Shown here: in pieces, positions 26,227 through 35,404 of the stretch
How the letters are laid out: every line of letters begins with the position of its first letter
Position numbering within the stretch: position 1 is the first letter of the stretch
NCBI GenBank assembly: GCA_016719295.1
Contig: JADKAF010000001.1
Span: forward strand, 2,976,001 to 3,040,000
Source: Planctomycetota bacterium
GTDB taxonomy: Bacteria > Planctomycetota > UBA1135 > JADKAF01
DNA: 64,000 nt
Reading direction: 5' to 3'
Notes under the pieces: model-generated
What the model was told of the DNA's origin: nothing
Database searches by the model: none
The model's input: only the letters and a program-made list of their open reading frames with translations
Position numbers and translations under genes: made by a program

Positions 26227-27672
26227 ATGCTCGTTCACCCGTTCCTCCGCGTCGCCTCCGCCGTCCTCTTCGCCCTCGCGGTCTCCGCCGCCGAAACTCG
26301 CGCGCAGGCGAAGCTCGCCTCGCCCTTCGGCGATCACATGGTGCTCCAGCGAGGTCGACCGCTGCCCGTCTGGGGTACGGCGGCTCCCGGCGAGCGCGTG
26401 CAGGTCGCGTTCCGCAGCGCCAGCTTGGAGACCATCGCCGACGATGGCGGCCGCTGGCGGGTCGAGCTGCCCGCGCAAGAGCTCGGCGAGCCCGCGACGC
26501 TGAAGATCACCGCGACCAACACCCTCGAGCTCGCCGACGTGCTCGTCGGCGAGGTCTGGCTCTGCTCGGGCCAATCCAACATGGAGTGGAGCGTCTCGCG
26601 CTGCGGCGATCCCGAGAAGGAGATCGCCGACGCGACGCGCCCGACGATCCGCCTCTACACCGCGGCGCGCGGGACCAGCGCGGAGCCGCAGCGCGAGCTC
26701 CAGGGCTCGTGGCAGGTCTGCGCACCGGAGACGGTGAAGGACTTCAGCGCGACGGCCTACTACTTCGGACGCGAGCTCAGCCAGCACCTCGGCGTGCCGA
26801 TCGGACTGATCCACAGCTCGTGGGGCGGGACGCCGGTGGAGGCGTGGATCGCGCCGCAGGATCTCCGCGAGGAGCCGCGCGCGCAGGCGCTGCTCGCGAA
26901 GTGGGAGGAGCGCATCACCGCCAACGAGAAGCAGAGCGCTTCACCGCATGCGCCCGCGCGGCTCTACAACGCGATGATCGCGCCGCTCGTGCCCTTCGCT
27001 CTCCGCGGAGCGATCTGGTACCAAGGCGAGTCGAACGCCTCTCGCGCGGAGGAGTACCGTTTCCTCTTCCCGCGCTTGCTGCATTCCTGGCGCGCGGCGT
27101 GGGGCCAAGGCGACTTCGGCTTCTACTTCGTGCAGCTCGCGAACTTCAAGACCAACGGCAACCCGCACGAGTGGGCCGAGCTCCGCGAAGCGCAGACCAT
27201 GACCCTAGCCCTCCCCGCGACGGGCATGGCGGTGACGATCGACATCGGGAACTCGACCGACATCCACCCGAAGAACAAGCAGGACGTCGGCAAGCGCTTG
27301 GCGCTCTGGGCGCTCGCGCAGGAGTATGGCCGAGACCTCGTGAAGAGCGGCCCGCTCTTCCAGCGCGCGACCGTGCGAGGCAACACGCTCGAGCTCGCGT
27401 TCACCCACGCGCGCGGGCTCGCGACGCGCGATGGACAGGCGTTGCGCGGCTTCGAGCTCGCCGGCGCCGATCGCGTCTATCACCCGGCCGAGGCCCGCAT
27501 CGAAGGCGAGCGCGTGATCCTGAGCTCGGCCGCGGTGGCCCAGCCCGTCGCCGCGCGTTACGCGTGGAGCGACGATCCGCTGGAGGCCAATCTCCAGAAC
27601 GGCGCGGGCCTGCCCGCGAGCCCCTTCCGCAGCGACGCGTGGCCGATGGTCACCGCGGGCCGCAGCCTCTGA
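26227..27672 (+). CDS. Secreted sialate O-acetylesterase family protein (SGNH hydrolase)
   Basis: 481 aa with signal peptide (ends near 'ETRAQAK'). An N-terminal beta domain carries the family hallmark 'SPFGDHMVLQRGRPLPVWG'. The catalytic SGNH domain has nucleophile Ser117 in 'CSGQSNMEW', the Gly-containing 'HSSWGGTPVEAW', the Asn-containing 'WYQGESNAS' and the Asp/His pair in 'DIHPKNKQDVGKRLALWAL'. It removes acetyl groups from sugars such as sialic acid or plant-type polysaccharides. Length and domain order are normal for planctomycete and Bacteroidetes members. The AbgT transporter starts 46 bases downstream on the same strand. Confidence 0.93.
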   Translation: MLVHPFLRVASAVLFALAVSAAETRAQAKLASPFGDHMVLQRGRPLPVWGTAAPGERVQVAFRSASLETIADDGGRWRVELPAQELGEPATLKITATNTLELADVLVGEVWLCSGQSNMEWSVSRCGDPEKEIADATRPTIRLYTAARGTSAEPQRELQGSWQVCAPETVKDFSATAYYFGRELSQHLGVPIGLIHSSWGGTPVEAWIAPQDLREEPRAQALLAKWEERITANEKQSASPHAPARLYNAMIAPLVPFALRGAIWYQGESNASRAEEYRFLFPRLLHSWRAAWGQGDFGFYFVQLANFKTNGNPHEWAELREAQTMTLALPATGMAVTIDIGNSTDIHPKNKQDVGKRLALWALAQEYGRDLVKSGPLFQRATVRGNTLELAFTHARGLATRDGQALRGFELAGADRVYHPAEARIEGERVILSSAAVAQPVAARYAWSDDPLEANLQNGAGLPASPFRSDAWPMVTAGRSL

Positions 27673-27718
27673 TCGACCCGGATCTGGACGTCTTGCACCC
27701 ACCGCACGACCAGCACGC

Positions 27719-29266
27719 ATGACCACGACTTCGCCGAGCCCTGCGCCCAAGAGCGCGATCGACCGTTTCCTCGGCATCGTCGAACGCGCCGGCAACGCGC
27801 TCCCGCATCCGGCGACGCTCTTCGCGATCTTCGCGCTCGCGGTGCTCTTGCTCTCGTGGGTCTGCGCGCAGCTCGGGCTCAGCGCGACGCATCCCGCGAC
27901 CGGCGCGAAGGTCACCGTGGTGAACCTCCTCAGCGTCGAGGGTTTGCATCGCATCCTGAAGTCGCTGGTCACCAACTTCACCGGCTTCGCGCCGCTCGGC
28001 ACGGTGCTCGTCGCGATGATGGGCATCGGCATCGCCGAGAGCTCGGGCTTGATCGGTGCAGCACTCCGGGCACTCGTGCTCTCCGCGCCGCGGAAGCTCC
28101 TCACCTTCGCGCTGGTGTTCGCGGGGATCATCTCCAACACCGCGAGCGAAGCGGGCTACGTGCTGCTGGTCCCCCTGGGCGGGGTCATCTTCCTCGCCGT
28201 CGGCCGCCATCCGCTCGCCGGCATCGCCGCGACCTTCGCCGGCGTCTCGGGCGGCTACAGCGCGAACCTTTTCCTCGGCACCGTCGATCCGCTGCTCGCG
28301 GGGCTCACGCAGGAAGCCTCGCGCCTCGTGGCGCCGACCTACGAGGTGAAGGCGGTCTGCAACTACTACTTCCTCTTCGTCTCGACCTTCTTCCTCTCCA
28401 TCGCCGGCACCTTCGTCACCGAGCGCATCGTGATCCCGCGCCTCGGCGCGTACACCGGGGACGCGAAGCCGGAGGAGCTGCGGACGCTCACCGGAGAGGA
28501 GCGCAAGGGGCTCCGCTACGCGCTGATCGTCGGCGTGCTCTTCGTGCTCGTGCTCTTGATCGGATTGCTCCCCGAGGGCGGCTTCCTTCGCGATCCCAAG
28601 GACGCGAGCCTGCTGAAGTCTCCGGTGCTCGATGGGGTCGTCGCTCTCCTCTTCGTCGGCGCGCTCGCGATGGGCGTCGCCTACGGCGTCGGCGCCGGAA
28701 CCATCAAGAACGACGCGCACGTCGTGAAGGGCATGAGCAAGGCGCTCGAGACGCTGGGCGGCTACATGGTGCTGGTCTTCTTCGCCGCGCAGTTCGTCGC
28801 CTTCTTCTCCTGGACCAACCTGGGCCTCATCTTCGCCGTGAAGGGCGCCGAGGGCCTGAAGTCGCTCGGCCTCCCCGCGATCCCGCTCCTGCTCTCGCTG
28901 GTCCTCATGACCGCTTGCGTGAACCTGCTGATGGGCAGCGCCGCGGCGAAGTGGGCGATCTTGGCTCCGGTCTTCGTGCCGATGTTCATGCTGCTCGGCT
29001 TCTCACCCGAAGTGACCCAGGCGGCCTATCGCGTCGGCGACAGCGTGACCAACGTCATCTCGCCGATGATGTCCTACTTCGCGCTGATCGTGGCGTTCGC
29101 CGCGCGCTATGTACCGGGGGCGGGCATCGGCACGGTCGTGGCGACGATGCTGCCCTACTCAGTGGTGTTCTTCTTCGTGTGGTCGGTGCTGCTGATCGCC
29201 TGGTACGCGCTCGGCCTGCCGGTCGGGCCGGGGGCCGGGCTGCACTACGTTCCGACGGCGCCCTGA
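27719..29266 (+). CDS. AbgT-family transporter (p-aminobenzoyl-glutamate / antimetabolite efflux type)
   Basis: 515-aa inner-membrane protein with about 11-13 hydrophobic segments. The N-terminus 'RFLGIVERAGNALPHPATLF' and the internal 'GFAPLGTVLVAMMGIGIAESSGL' and 'NTASEAGYVLLVPLGG' segments are family signatures; so are 'GSAAAKWAILAPVFVPMFM' and 'YRVGDSVTNVISPMMSYF' near the C-terminus. E. coli AbgT imports p-aminobenzoyl-glutamate, while other members export sulfonamides, so substrate and direction are open. No p-aminobenzoyl-glutamate hydrolase lies next to it. Its last 22 bases overlap the end of the convergent DUF4349 gene. Confidence 0.92.
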   Translation: MTTTSPSPAPKSAIDRFLGIVERAGNALPHPATLFAIFALAVLLLSWVCAQLGLSATHPATGAKVTVVNLLSVEGLHRILKSLVTNFTGFAPLGTVLVAMMGIGIAESSGLIGAALRALVLSAPRKLLTFALVFAGIISNTASEAGYVLLVPLGGVIFLAVGRHPLAGIAATFAGVSGGYSANLFLGTVDPLLAGLTQEASRLVAPTYEVKAVCNYYFLFVSTFFLSIAGTFVTERIVIPRLGAYTGDAKPEELRTLTGEERKGLRYALIVGVLFVLVLLIGLLPEGGFLRDPKDASLLKSPVLDGVVALLFVGALAMGVAYGVGAGTIKNDAHVVKGMSKALETLGGYMVLVFFAAQFVAFFSWTNLGLIFAVKGAEGLKSLGLPAIPLLLSLVLMTACVNLLMGSAAAKWAILAPVFVPMFMLLGFSPEVTQAAYRVGDSVTNVISPMMSYFALIVAFAARYVPGAGIGTVVATMLPYSVVFFFVWSVLLIAWYALGLPVGPGAGLHYVPTAP

Positions 29267-30144
29267 GCGGCGGCGCGGCGACGCCGCAGGACGAGCCAGA
29301 GCGGGAAGCCCAGCAGCGCGCCGATCGGCAGGATCACCAGCACGACGATCATCGCGATCTCGCCGACGATCTGCAGCCCGCGCAGCAGCATCGAGAGGCA
29401 GCGCCGCGCGAAGCGCAGCGGATCCCAGCCCGGCGCCGCGAGAGCCGCGGCCTCGGGCTCGAGCACGAGCTCCACGGTGAGCGTGGCGAAGGCGACCTGC
29501 TCCGAGAGGCGGCGCTCCTCACCCACGAGCTGCTCGATCTGCGTGCGGATCGAGGTGAGCTCGCGATGCACCGCCATCACGTCCTCCAAGCCGCGGCCCG
29601 CCTCGCGCGCGCCGGCGAGCAGCTCCTGGAGCTCGGTCTCGGTCGCGCGCAGCGTCTTCAGGCGCGCGGCGAGGTCGACCACTTGCGCGCTCACGTCCTC
29701 GACGGAGATGCGCCGCTCGAGCACGCGCTGCGCGAGCGGCTCCAAGCGCGCGAGCGCTTCGTCGAGGCGCGCAGCGGGAAGGCGCAGCGTGAGGACGCGG
29801 CGCTCGGCGCGCGCGCGCAGCAGGCTCTGCTCGTCGGAGACATAGCCGCCGAGCTCGCGCGTGAGCTCGGTGACGCGCTGCGCGGCTTCAGCACCGGAGC
29901 TCACTTGCAGGCTCAGCGTGCCGCGTCGGATCAGCGAGCGGTCCTCGGCGCGCGGCGCCTCGCGCTCCCGTCTCGGCGCCGCTCCCGAGGCCAGGCCACC
30001 GGAGTACCCGAGCGACTTCAGGCTGGAAGCGTCGCGCGAGACCTCCACGCCACCCGGAGCGGCCGGCGCTTCGGCGTCGGTGCACGCGCTGAGCAACGCG
30101 AGAACGAGGAGAGCGAGGAACGAGCGCGAGCGAGCGGAGTGCAT
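29245..30144 (-). CDS. DUF4349-type membrane-anchored lipoprotein
   Basis: 299 aa. A lipoprotein signal ends in 'LALLSACTD' (lipobox L-S-A-C). Residues 70-240 form the DUF4349 core: 'LIRRGTLSLQVSSGAEA', 'LGGYVSDEQ', 'LTLRLPAARLDEALARL', and a coiled coil around 'LAARLKTLRATETELQELL'. A C-terminal transmembrane helix (about 262-285) is followed by a basic tail 'LVLRRRRAAAQ', so the protein is anchored at both ends. The family's role is unknown. Its 3' end overlaps the abgT-family gene by 22 bases in convergent orientation. Confidence 0.85.
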   Translation of the reverse strand: MHSARSRSFLALLVLALLSACTDAEAPAAPGGVEVSRDASSLKSLGYSGGLASGAAPRREREAPRAEDRSLIRRGTLSLQVSSGAEAAQRVTELTRELGGYVSDEQSLLRARAERRVLTLRLPAARLDEALARLEPLAQRVLERRISVEDVSAQVVDLAARLKTLRATETELQELLAGAREAGRGLEDVMAVHRELTSIRTQIEQLVGEERRLSEQVAFATLTVELVLEPEAAALAAPGWDPLRFARRCLSMLLRGLQIVGEIAMIVVLVILPIGALLGFPLWLVLRRRRAAAQGAVGT

Positions 30145-30268
30145 GGGAAGGCTCTGGCAGCGAACGAGGTCAGGCGGGCGCGGGGCGACGCTCCCGAGCA
30201 CGACGAGTTCCACCGGAGAGAGATTCTGCGGCTCGTCGAGACGAAGGAGCATCTCGAGGCCCGCACCC

Positions 30269-30862
30269 TTGGTCCACGATCCACTCTGCTCGCTGCCTGC
30301 GCGCGAGCTGCACGGCTCCGAGCGCTGGCTCGCGATCGAGCGCCTGGCCGCGAGCCAGGCCGGCTACTTCACTCTCGCCCAGGCGCGGCGCCTCGGCGGC
30401 TATGTCTCGCTGCTGCGGCATCATTGCGCGCGCGGTCGGCTGGTGCGCGTGCGGCGCGGGCTCTATCGCTTCGCCGCCGCCGCCGCGCAGCCGTTCGAGG
30501 AGCTCCGCCGCCTCTGGCTCTGGTCGGACGGCCAGGGGATCTTCTCCCACGGCACGGCGCTCCACCTTCACGGCCTCATCGATTCTCCGCCGCACTTCGC
30601 TCAGCTCAGCGTACCGCCGACGTGGAGGCGAACGGCGCTGCGACGGCCCCCTCGCACGGCGCTGCACCTCGCCGACGTGCCGCTCGAAGAACGCGAGCTG
30701 CGCCACGGCTTGCCGGTGACGGCGATGCCGCGCGCGCTGCGCGAGGCCGCGAGCAGCCTCCGCGATCGGCGCTGGCTCGAGCTCGCGCTGCGCCGCGCGT
30801 TGCTCTGCGACGCGATCGATCTGCGCTTCGCGCACGAGATGCTGGAGCGCTGGCGCGCGTGA
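30269..30862 (+). CDS. AbiEi-like antitoxin/transcriptional regulator without an adjacent toxin
   Basis: About 197 aa. 'WLAIERLAASQAGYFTLAQARRLGG' followed by 'LRHHCARGRLVRVRRGLYRF' is the winged-helix start of the AbiEi antitoxin / 'regulator of viral defense' family. 'LWLWSDGQGIFSHGTALHLHGL' and 'LHLADVPLEERELRHGLPVT' continue the AbiEi_4-like domain. In type IV toxin-antitoxin systems the partner is a nucleotidyltransferase (AbiEii), but none is next to it; the downstream gene is an unrelated serine hydrolase. The start is uncertain: TTG 30269 gives the usual family length, whereas ATG 30143 would overlap the divergent gene's start codon. Confidence 0.7.
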   Translation: MVHDPLCSLPARELHGSERWLAIERLAASQAGYFTLAQARRLGGYVSLLRHHCARGRLVRVRRGLYRFAAAAAQPFEELRRLWLWSDGQGIFSHGTALHLHGLIDSPPHFAQLSVPPTWRRTALRRPPRTALHLADVPLEERELRHGLPVTAMPRALREAASSLRDRRWLELALRRALLCDAIDLRFAHEMLERWRA

Positions 30863-30951
30863 GGGGCGCCTTGCGCCGCCCGCGTTGACCGAGACAATGC
30901 CGGCGCGAGGCAGACGCCCGAGGACCTCGCGCACTCCGAGGTCTGGTTCCC

Positions 30952-32448
30952 ATGCGAACGCCGCGCTCTGCTCTCCTCTCGCTCTTCGCCCTCGGGCTCT
31001 CGCCCGCGTCGCCGGCGCAGGAGCACGCCTTCCCCTGGCCCGAGACGCGCGCGGGAGTCCTCGCGCGCACCTGGTTCGAGGCCCTCGAGAAGGGGACAGA
31101 CGAGGCCAGCGCCGCGTTCGAGCGCGCGCATCGCGCAGCGAGCGAGCTCGCGCGGCGCAGCGTCGAAGAGCGCGTGAAGAGCGCCTCGCAGCGGCGAGCG
31201 CAATTCGCGGGGCTGCGCCCGCAGCGCGTGCTGGAGAGCCAGGACCTCTCCCTCGTGCTCGTGGCGCGCGCCGCGTCCGAGGACGCGCCCGCGTATCGGC
31301 TCGCGTTCACGTTGGAGCCGGCGGAGCCGCACAAGCTCGTGGTGCTCGAGATCCGTCCGTTCGATCCGGACGAGCCCTCGCTCGGCACCTACGAGCAATG
31401 GAAGGACTTGGCCGACCTGCTGACGCAGGTGCGCCGCGACGCCAAGCTCCCGGCGATGGCCGCGGCGCTCGTGCGCGGAGCGGAGATCGTCGATGCCGCG
31501 GCGGTGGGTGTCCGCGCCGAAGGCAGCGAGGAGCCGGTCGCGCTCGGCGATCGCTTCCACGTGGGCTCGGTCACGAAGTCGATGACCGCGACGATGATCG
31601 CGAAGCTCGTCGAGGAGGGCGTCTTCGGCTGGGATCTCACGGTGGCGCAGGCGCTCCCGTCGATCGAGAAGAACGAGGCCTACGGACCGGCCACGATGGC
31701 GCAGCTCCTGCGCCATCGCGCCGGGCTGCAGCCTCACACGGCCATGAACCCGCTCGTGATGGCCGCCGTCGGAGCGCACGCCGGGCAGCCGATGCAGCAG
31801 CGCGCCGCGTTCCTCGAGCTCGTGCTGAACGAGGAGCCCACGGGCAAGCTCGGCGAGCACTTCGAGTACTCGAACGCCGGCTACACGCTCGCGGCCGGCA
31901 TGGCCGAAGCGCGCGCGAAGTCGAGCTGGGAAGAGCTGATGCAGCAGAAGCTCTTCCTTCCGCTCGCGCTGCGGAGCGCCCTCATCGGCTGGCCCGCCGA
32001 CAAGGGTCGCGAGGCCGCGCCGCGGGGCCACTTCGCGGAGCGCGGCAAGCGCCGCGTGCAGAGCTTCGGCGAGTACGACCTCGGCGGCCACATCGGGCCC
32101 GCCGGCGACGTCGCCTGCAGCATCGAGGACTTCGCGAGCTTCGCGCGCTTCCACCTCCAAGGATTGAAGGGGAAGGACGGATTCCTGCGTGCGGAGACCG
32201 TGCGCACGCTGCACCAAGCCGCCGAAGGCGGCGGCCTGCGCTATGCCGCGGGCTGGGTGCTGCAGGAGCGCGAAGGCACCGCGGTGCACTGGCACAACGG
32301 CTCCGCCGGGACCTTCTTCGCGCAGGTCGAGCTCGAGCCCGCGAGCGATCTCGCCGTCGTCGTCGCGACCAACGCGGGCGACGGTCGCGCAGCGTGCGAG
32401 AAGGTGGCCGAGGTCGTGCGGCGGAAGTTCCGGGGCCAGGCCAAGTAG
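30952..32448 (+). CDS. Secreted class C beta-lactamase-like serine hydrolase
   Basis: 498 aa with signal peptide (MRTPRSALLSLFALGLSPA). An N-terminal ~130-residue domain is of unknown role. The serine beta-lactamase/PBP fold begins near 150. Catalytic motifs: Ser206 in 'HVGSVTKSM' (SxxK), Tyr306 in 'EYSNAGY' (YxN), and His448 in 'HWHNGSAGTF' (HxG). Members include D-aminopeptidases, esterases and peptidoglycan-related enzymes; true beta-lactamase activity is not implied. It starts 89 bases after the AbiEi-like gene and stands alone. Confidence 0.9.
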   Translation: MRTPRSALLSLFALGLSPASPAQEHAFPWPETRAGVLARTWFEALEKGTDEASAAFERAHRAASELARRSVEERVKSASQRRAQFAGLRPQRVLESQDLSLVLVARAASEDAPAYRLAFTLEPAEPHKLVVLEIRPFDPDEPSLGTYEQWKDLADLLTQVRRDAKLPAMAAALVRGAEIVDAAAVGVRAEGSEEPVALGDRFHVGSVTKSMTATMIAKLVEEGVFGWDLTVAQALPSIEKNEAYGPATMAQLLRHRAGLQPHTAMNPLVMAAVGAHAGQPMQQRAAFLELVLNEEPTGKLGEHFEYSNAGYTLAAGMAEARAKSSWEELMQQKLFLPLALRSALIGWPADKGREAAPRGHFAERGKRRVQSFGEYDLGGHIGPAGDVACSIEDFASFARFHLQGLKGKDGFLRAETVRTLHQAAEGGGLRYAAGWVLQEREGTAVHWHNGSAGTFFAQVELEPASDLAVVVATNAGDGRAACEKVAEVVRRKFRGQAK

Positions 32449-32524
32449 CGCCAGAGGAGCCAGCCGCTGGCTGCAGGGCTCCGGAGGACACGGACCCCTG
32501 CGGTGCCAGCGGCTGCGACGGCGC

Positions 32525-33526
32525 TCAGGGCCGGATCGTGAGCGTCACGTAGTTCGTCCCGAAGAGCACGCCGTTGCCGTCGAGCGCCACGGCGCCGACG
32601 TACATCGGCATGGGCGAAGGGATCGTCGTCGTGAGCGGAAAGTTGGGCGGCACGCCGAGATCGAAGCGGCAGACGCCCTCGAGCTCGCCGCGCGGCCCGA
32701 GCACCCCCGACCAGGCGATGAAGGGCGGCAGGTTGCTCGCCTCGAGCGAGAACGCCGTGAGGAGATCGTAGACCGGGAGCGGCGGCGGCGGCGGGACCAA
32801 CGCCGGGTCCGTGAACGCCATCAGCACGATGTAGGGCCTGCCGGCGCCGTTCGAGAACCAGAAGTCGAGGCCCACGCGGTCGCCGTTCAGGATGCGCGGG
32901 TTGTTGCCGAAGCCCAGGTTCACCCACTCGATGCCAGCGCAGCTCACCGGATCGGTGCCTGGCGTGGGCAGCGCCGGGGTGAAGTCGATCTGGTTGTCGC
33001 CGCTGTCGCGCCCCGCGCCGCAGCGCTGCAGCGAGAGCGGCGCGAAGACGTTGCGCACGGGGCTGCCTTCGCCGATGGCGACGGTCACCGCGCCATGGGC
33101 GACGGCATCGACGAGCTGGCTCTGCGCGTTCAAGAGCTGGACGCCGTCGGGACCGTTCTCGAGGTCCATGTCGGCGACGATGAAGTCGGCGAAGGGCACG
33201 TTGGTGAGCGTCGTGCTGGTGTTCACGCCGTCGGCGACCACGACGAAGTTCCGGCCGTTGGAGCCGATCACGGTGCCGGGCGGGAAGACGAAGCTCTCGG
33301 CGTTGTTCGTGCCCGCGCTTGCGCCGGAGCCCTCGACGCCCTGGATCCGCCAGCCCGAGATGTCGGCGTTCAGCGGACCGTAGACCTCGACGAAGACGAA
33401 GCCTTCGTCGCTACCGGGCGCGTCGTAATGGACTTCGTTGAGGACGACTTGCGCCAGTGCGGGCAGAGAGCTGGTCGCGAGCAGCGCGGCTGCGGCGGCG
33501 ACCAGGCGAGGGGGGGCGAGGAACAT
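32525..33526 (-). CDS. Secreted lamin-tail-domain protein
   Basis: 333 aa with a signal peptide (ending 'LPALAQ'). The mature N-terminus 'VVLNEVHYDAPGSDEGFVFVEVYG' is the start of a lamin-tail (LTD) Ig-like domain, which continues to about residue 165 with 'ISGWRIQG' and 'VVADG'. The remaining ~150 residues are beta-rich and end in 'LDGNGVLFGTNYVTLTI', similar in style to the C-terminal tails of the two other large secreted proteins here. LTD domains in bacterial secreted proteins are often structural or attached to nucleases; no nuclease is present. Function unknown. Confidence 0.75.
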   Translation of the reverse strand: MFLAPPRLVAAAAALLATSSLPALAQVVLNEVHYDAPGSDEGFVFVEVYGPLNADISGWRIQGVEGSGASAGTNNAESFVFPPGTVIGSNGRNFVVVADGVNTSTTLTNVPFADFIVADMDLENGPDGVQLLNAQSQLVDAVAHGAVTVAIGEGSPVRNVFAPLSLQRCGAGRDSGDNQIDFTPALPTPGTDPVSCAGIEWVNLGFGNNPRILNGDRVGLDFWFSNGAGRPYIVLMAFTDPALVPPPPPLPVYDLLTAFSLEASNLPPFIAWSGVLGPRGELEGVCRFDLGVPPNFPLTTTIPSPMPMYVGAVALDGNGVLFGTNYVTLTIRP

Positions 33527-33600
33527 GGATCTCGAGGGCTGGAGTGGGCGGCTCCGGAAGCGGAGCGCCGTTACGAAGACGCAAGGAGGAGAATCCGAGT

Positions 33601-35331
33601 TCAGCGAGCGCGCAAGACCCAAGCGTCTGGGTCGAGCTCGAGCTCCGCGCCCGAAGGGAGCTCCAAGCTCGCCCCCTCGGCTCCGATCTCCACTCGCCGG
33701 ATCTCTTCGCCGATCCGCACCGGGAGCGGCATCGGAAACGGGAGCTGGCCCGGCACCTTCCAGCGCAGCTTCACGCGTTGCCCTTCGCGCTCGACCACGA
33801 GCTCGGGCAGCTTCGGCTGGCGCAGGTAGACCTCGAAGAACCAGTCGAGCTCGCGCTCGGCGAGGCGCTCCACCAGCGCGATGTAGTCCTCGGTATCGAC
33901 GAGCCGGACGCACGAGCCGTCCGTCGCGCGCCGCCCCGCCTCTTCGGGATAGCAGAACTCGCGCAGCGAGCGGAAGAACGCTTCGTCGCCGATCAGGTAG
34001 CGCAGCGTGTGCAGGACCCAGGAGCCCTTGTAGTAGATGTCGTTGTCGCTGGGTCCCCCGTCATCGCCGAAGTAGATCTGCTTCGAGTCGCGCGAGACGC
34101 GCGGCGCGATCGGGCGCCGATTGCCGTGGCGGCTCTGCGAGCGCATCTGCTGGCGGTAGGCCTCCGCGCCGAGCGTCTTCTCGAGATAGAGCGCCTGCAT
34201 GTAGGTCCCGAAGCCCTCGTGGATCCACATGTCCTTCCAGTCGCGGCAGGTGACGAGGTTCCCCCACCACTCGTGCGCGAGCTCGTGGTGGTGCAGCCAG
34301 TCGTACTTCAGGGGCGAGCGCCGAAACTGATTGCCGTACGCGATGATCGTCTGGTGCTCCATCCCGAGGTGCGGCGTCTCGGCGATGCCGTACTTCGCCG
34401 CGCGGAAGGGATACGGTCCGAGCAGCTCCTCGTAGAAGCGGAGGTGCCCGACGAACTCGGGGAGAATCTTCTCCGCCTTCGCGCGGCTCTCCGGCAGGCA
34501 CCAGAAGTAGACCGGCATCTTCTCGCCCGCGACGCTCTCATAGGTCGTCTCCAGGACCTCGTAGGGCGCGATGTTGAGCGCGATGCCGTAGTTCGAGAAC
34601 GGGAGCTCCAAGCTCCAGGTCTGCGTGTGCCAGCCTTCCTCGGCCGGCGCGTCGGAGCGCAGGACGCCGTTCGAAGCGCAGAGGAGCCCGTTCGGCAGAG
34701 TGATCGCGAGCGTCATCCCCTGCGGCTTGTCGGAGGGATGATCCTTGCACGGCCACCAGAGGTCCGCGCCCTCGCCCTGGCACGAGGTCGCGATCCACGG
34801 TTCACCGCTCGGCGTCTGCGCCCAGGTGAACCCGCCCTTCCACGGCGGGTTCGGCGAGACGCGCGGTGAACCGCCGTAGCGCACCGCCAGCGCGAGCTTG
34901 CTCCCCGCTTCGCGCTCGGCGCCGAGATCCACGCGGAAGCGCCCGCCGTCGCGCTCGTGCGCGAGGGCCTGGCCGTCCGCGCCGCCGTCCCCGACCTCCG
35001 CGACGGCCTCGACGGCCAGCGGGTGATCGAGGTCGAGAGCGATCCAGCGCGCGGGCTCGACGAGGGTCGCGCGCAGCACGAGCCGTCCGCGGATCTGCTT
35101 CTGCGCGGGGTCGACGCGCAGCGCGAGCTCGTAGCGCTCGACGTCGTAGCAGGCCTGCTCGGCCACCAACGCTCCCCCGGAGGCCCCGGGCTCGGGAAGA
35201 GCGGAGGCGGGCTCCTGGGCGCGAGCGGCCGGGGGCAGGACTTGGAGGAGGAGCGCGAAGATTCCGGAGGCCGCCGCGTAGGAGCGCGCGTTCCTGCCAA
35301 GCGTCGCGAGGTCGCAGTGCGTCATGAGCAT
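33601..35331 (-). CDS. Exported M1-family (aminopeptidase N-like) metallopeptidase
   Basis: 576 aa, with a signal peptide in the first ~38 residues. The N-terminal saddle domain carries 'YDVERYELALRVDP'. The exopeptidase motif is 'HLGMEHQTI', with His in place of Asn in the usual GMEN, as in some cold-active M1 enzymes. The zinc site is 'HHELAHEWWGN' (HExxH) near residue 350 with the third ligand Glu in 'DMWIHEGFGTYM', and a catalytic Tyr is likely in 'DIYYKGSWVLHTLRYLIG'. The short C-terminal region lacks the long helical domain of classical PepN. ATG 35331 or 35325 could be the start; both lie beside the divergent SDR leader. Confidence 0.92.
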   Translation of the reverse strand: MLMTHCDLATLGRNARSYAAASGIFALLLQVLPPAARAQEPASALPEPGASGGALVAEQACYDVERYELALRVDPAQKQIRGRLVLRATLVEPARWIALDLDHPLAVEAVAEVGDGGADGQALAHERDGGRFRVDLGAEREAGSKLALAVRYGGSPRVSPNPPWKGGFTWAQTPSGEPWIATSCQGEGADLWWPCKDHPSDKPQGMTLAITLPNGLLCASNGVLRSDAPAEEGWHTQTWSLELPFSNYGIALNIAPYEVLETTYESVAGEKMPVYFWCLPESRAKAEKILPEFVGHLRFYEELLGPYPFRAAKYGIAETPHLGMEHQTIIAYGNQFRRSPLKYDWLHHHELAHEWWGNLVTCRDWKDMWIHEGFGTYMQALYLEKTLGAEAYRQQMRSQSRHGNRRPIAPRVSRDSKQIYFGDDGGPSDNDIYYKGSWVLHTLRYLIGDEAFFRSLREFCYPEEAGRRATDGSCVRLVDTEDYIALVERLAERELDWFFEVYLRQPKLPELVVEREGQRVKLRWKVPGQLPFPMPLPVRIGEEIRRVEIGAEGASLELPSGAELELDPDAWVLRAR

Positions 35332-35404
35332 TCCCCGCGGACTCGCGCTACCTTGGCGCGGGCCGCCATGCGCTCGTTCCGCACGCGGAGTCTACGTACC
35401 CTCG

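Noticed and set aside
30143..30268. Upstream ATG extension of the AbiEi-like protein
   Set aside because: It would overlap the start codon of the divergent lipoprotein gene and adds a low-complexity Arg/Ser/Thr stretch outside the family's normal N-terminus.
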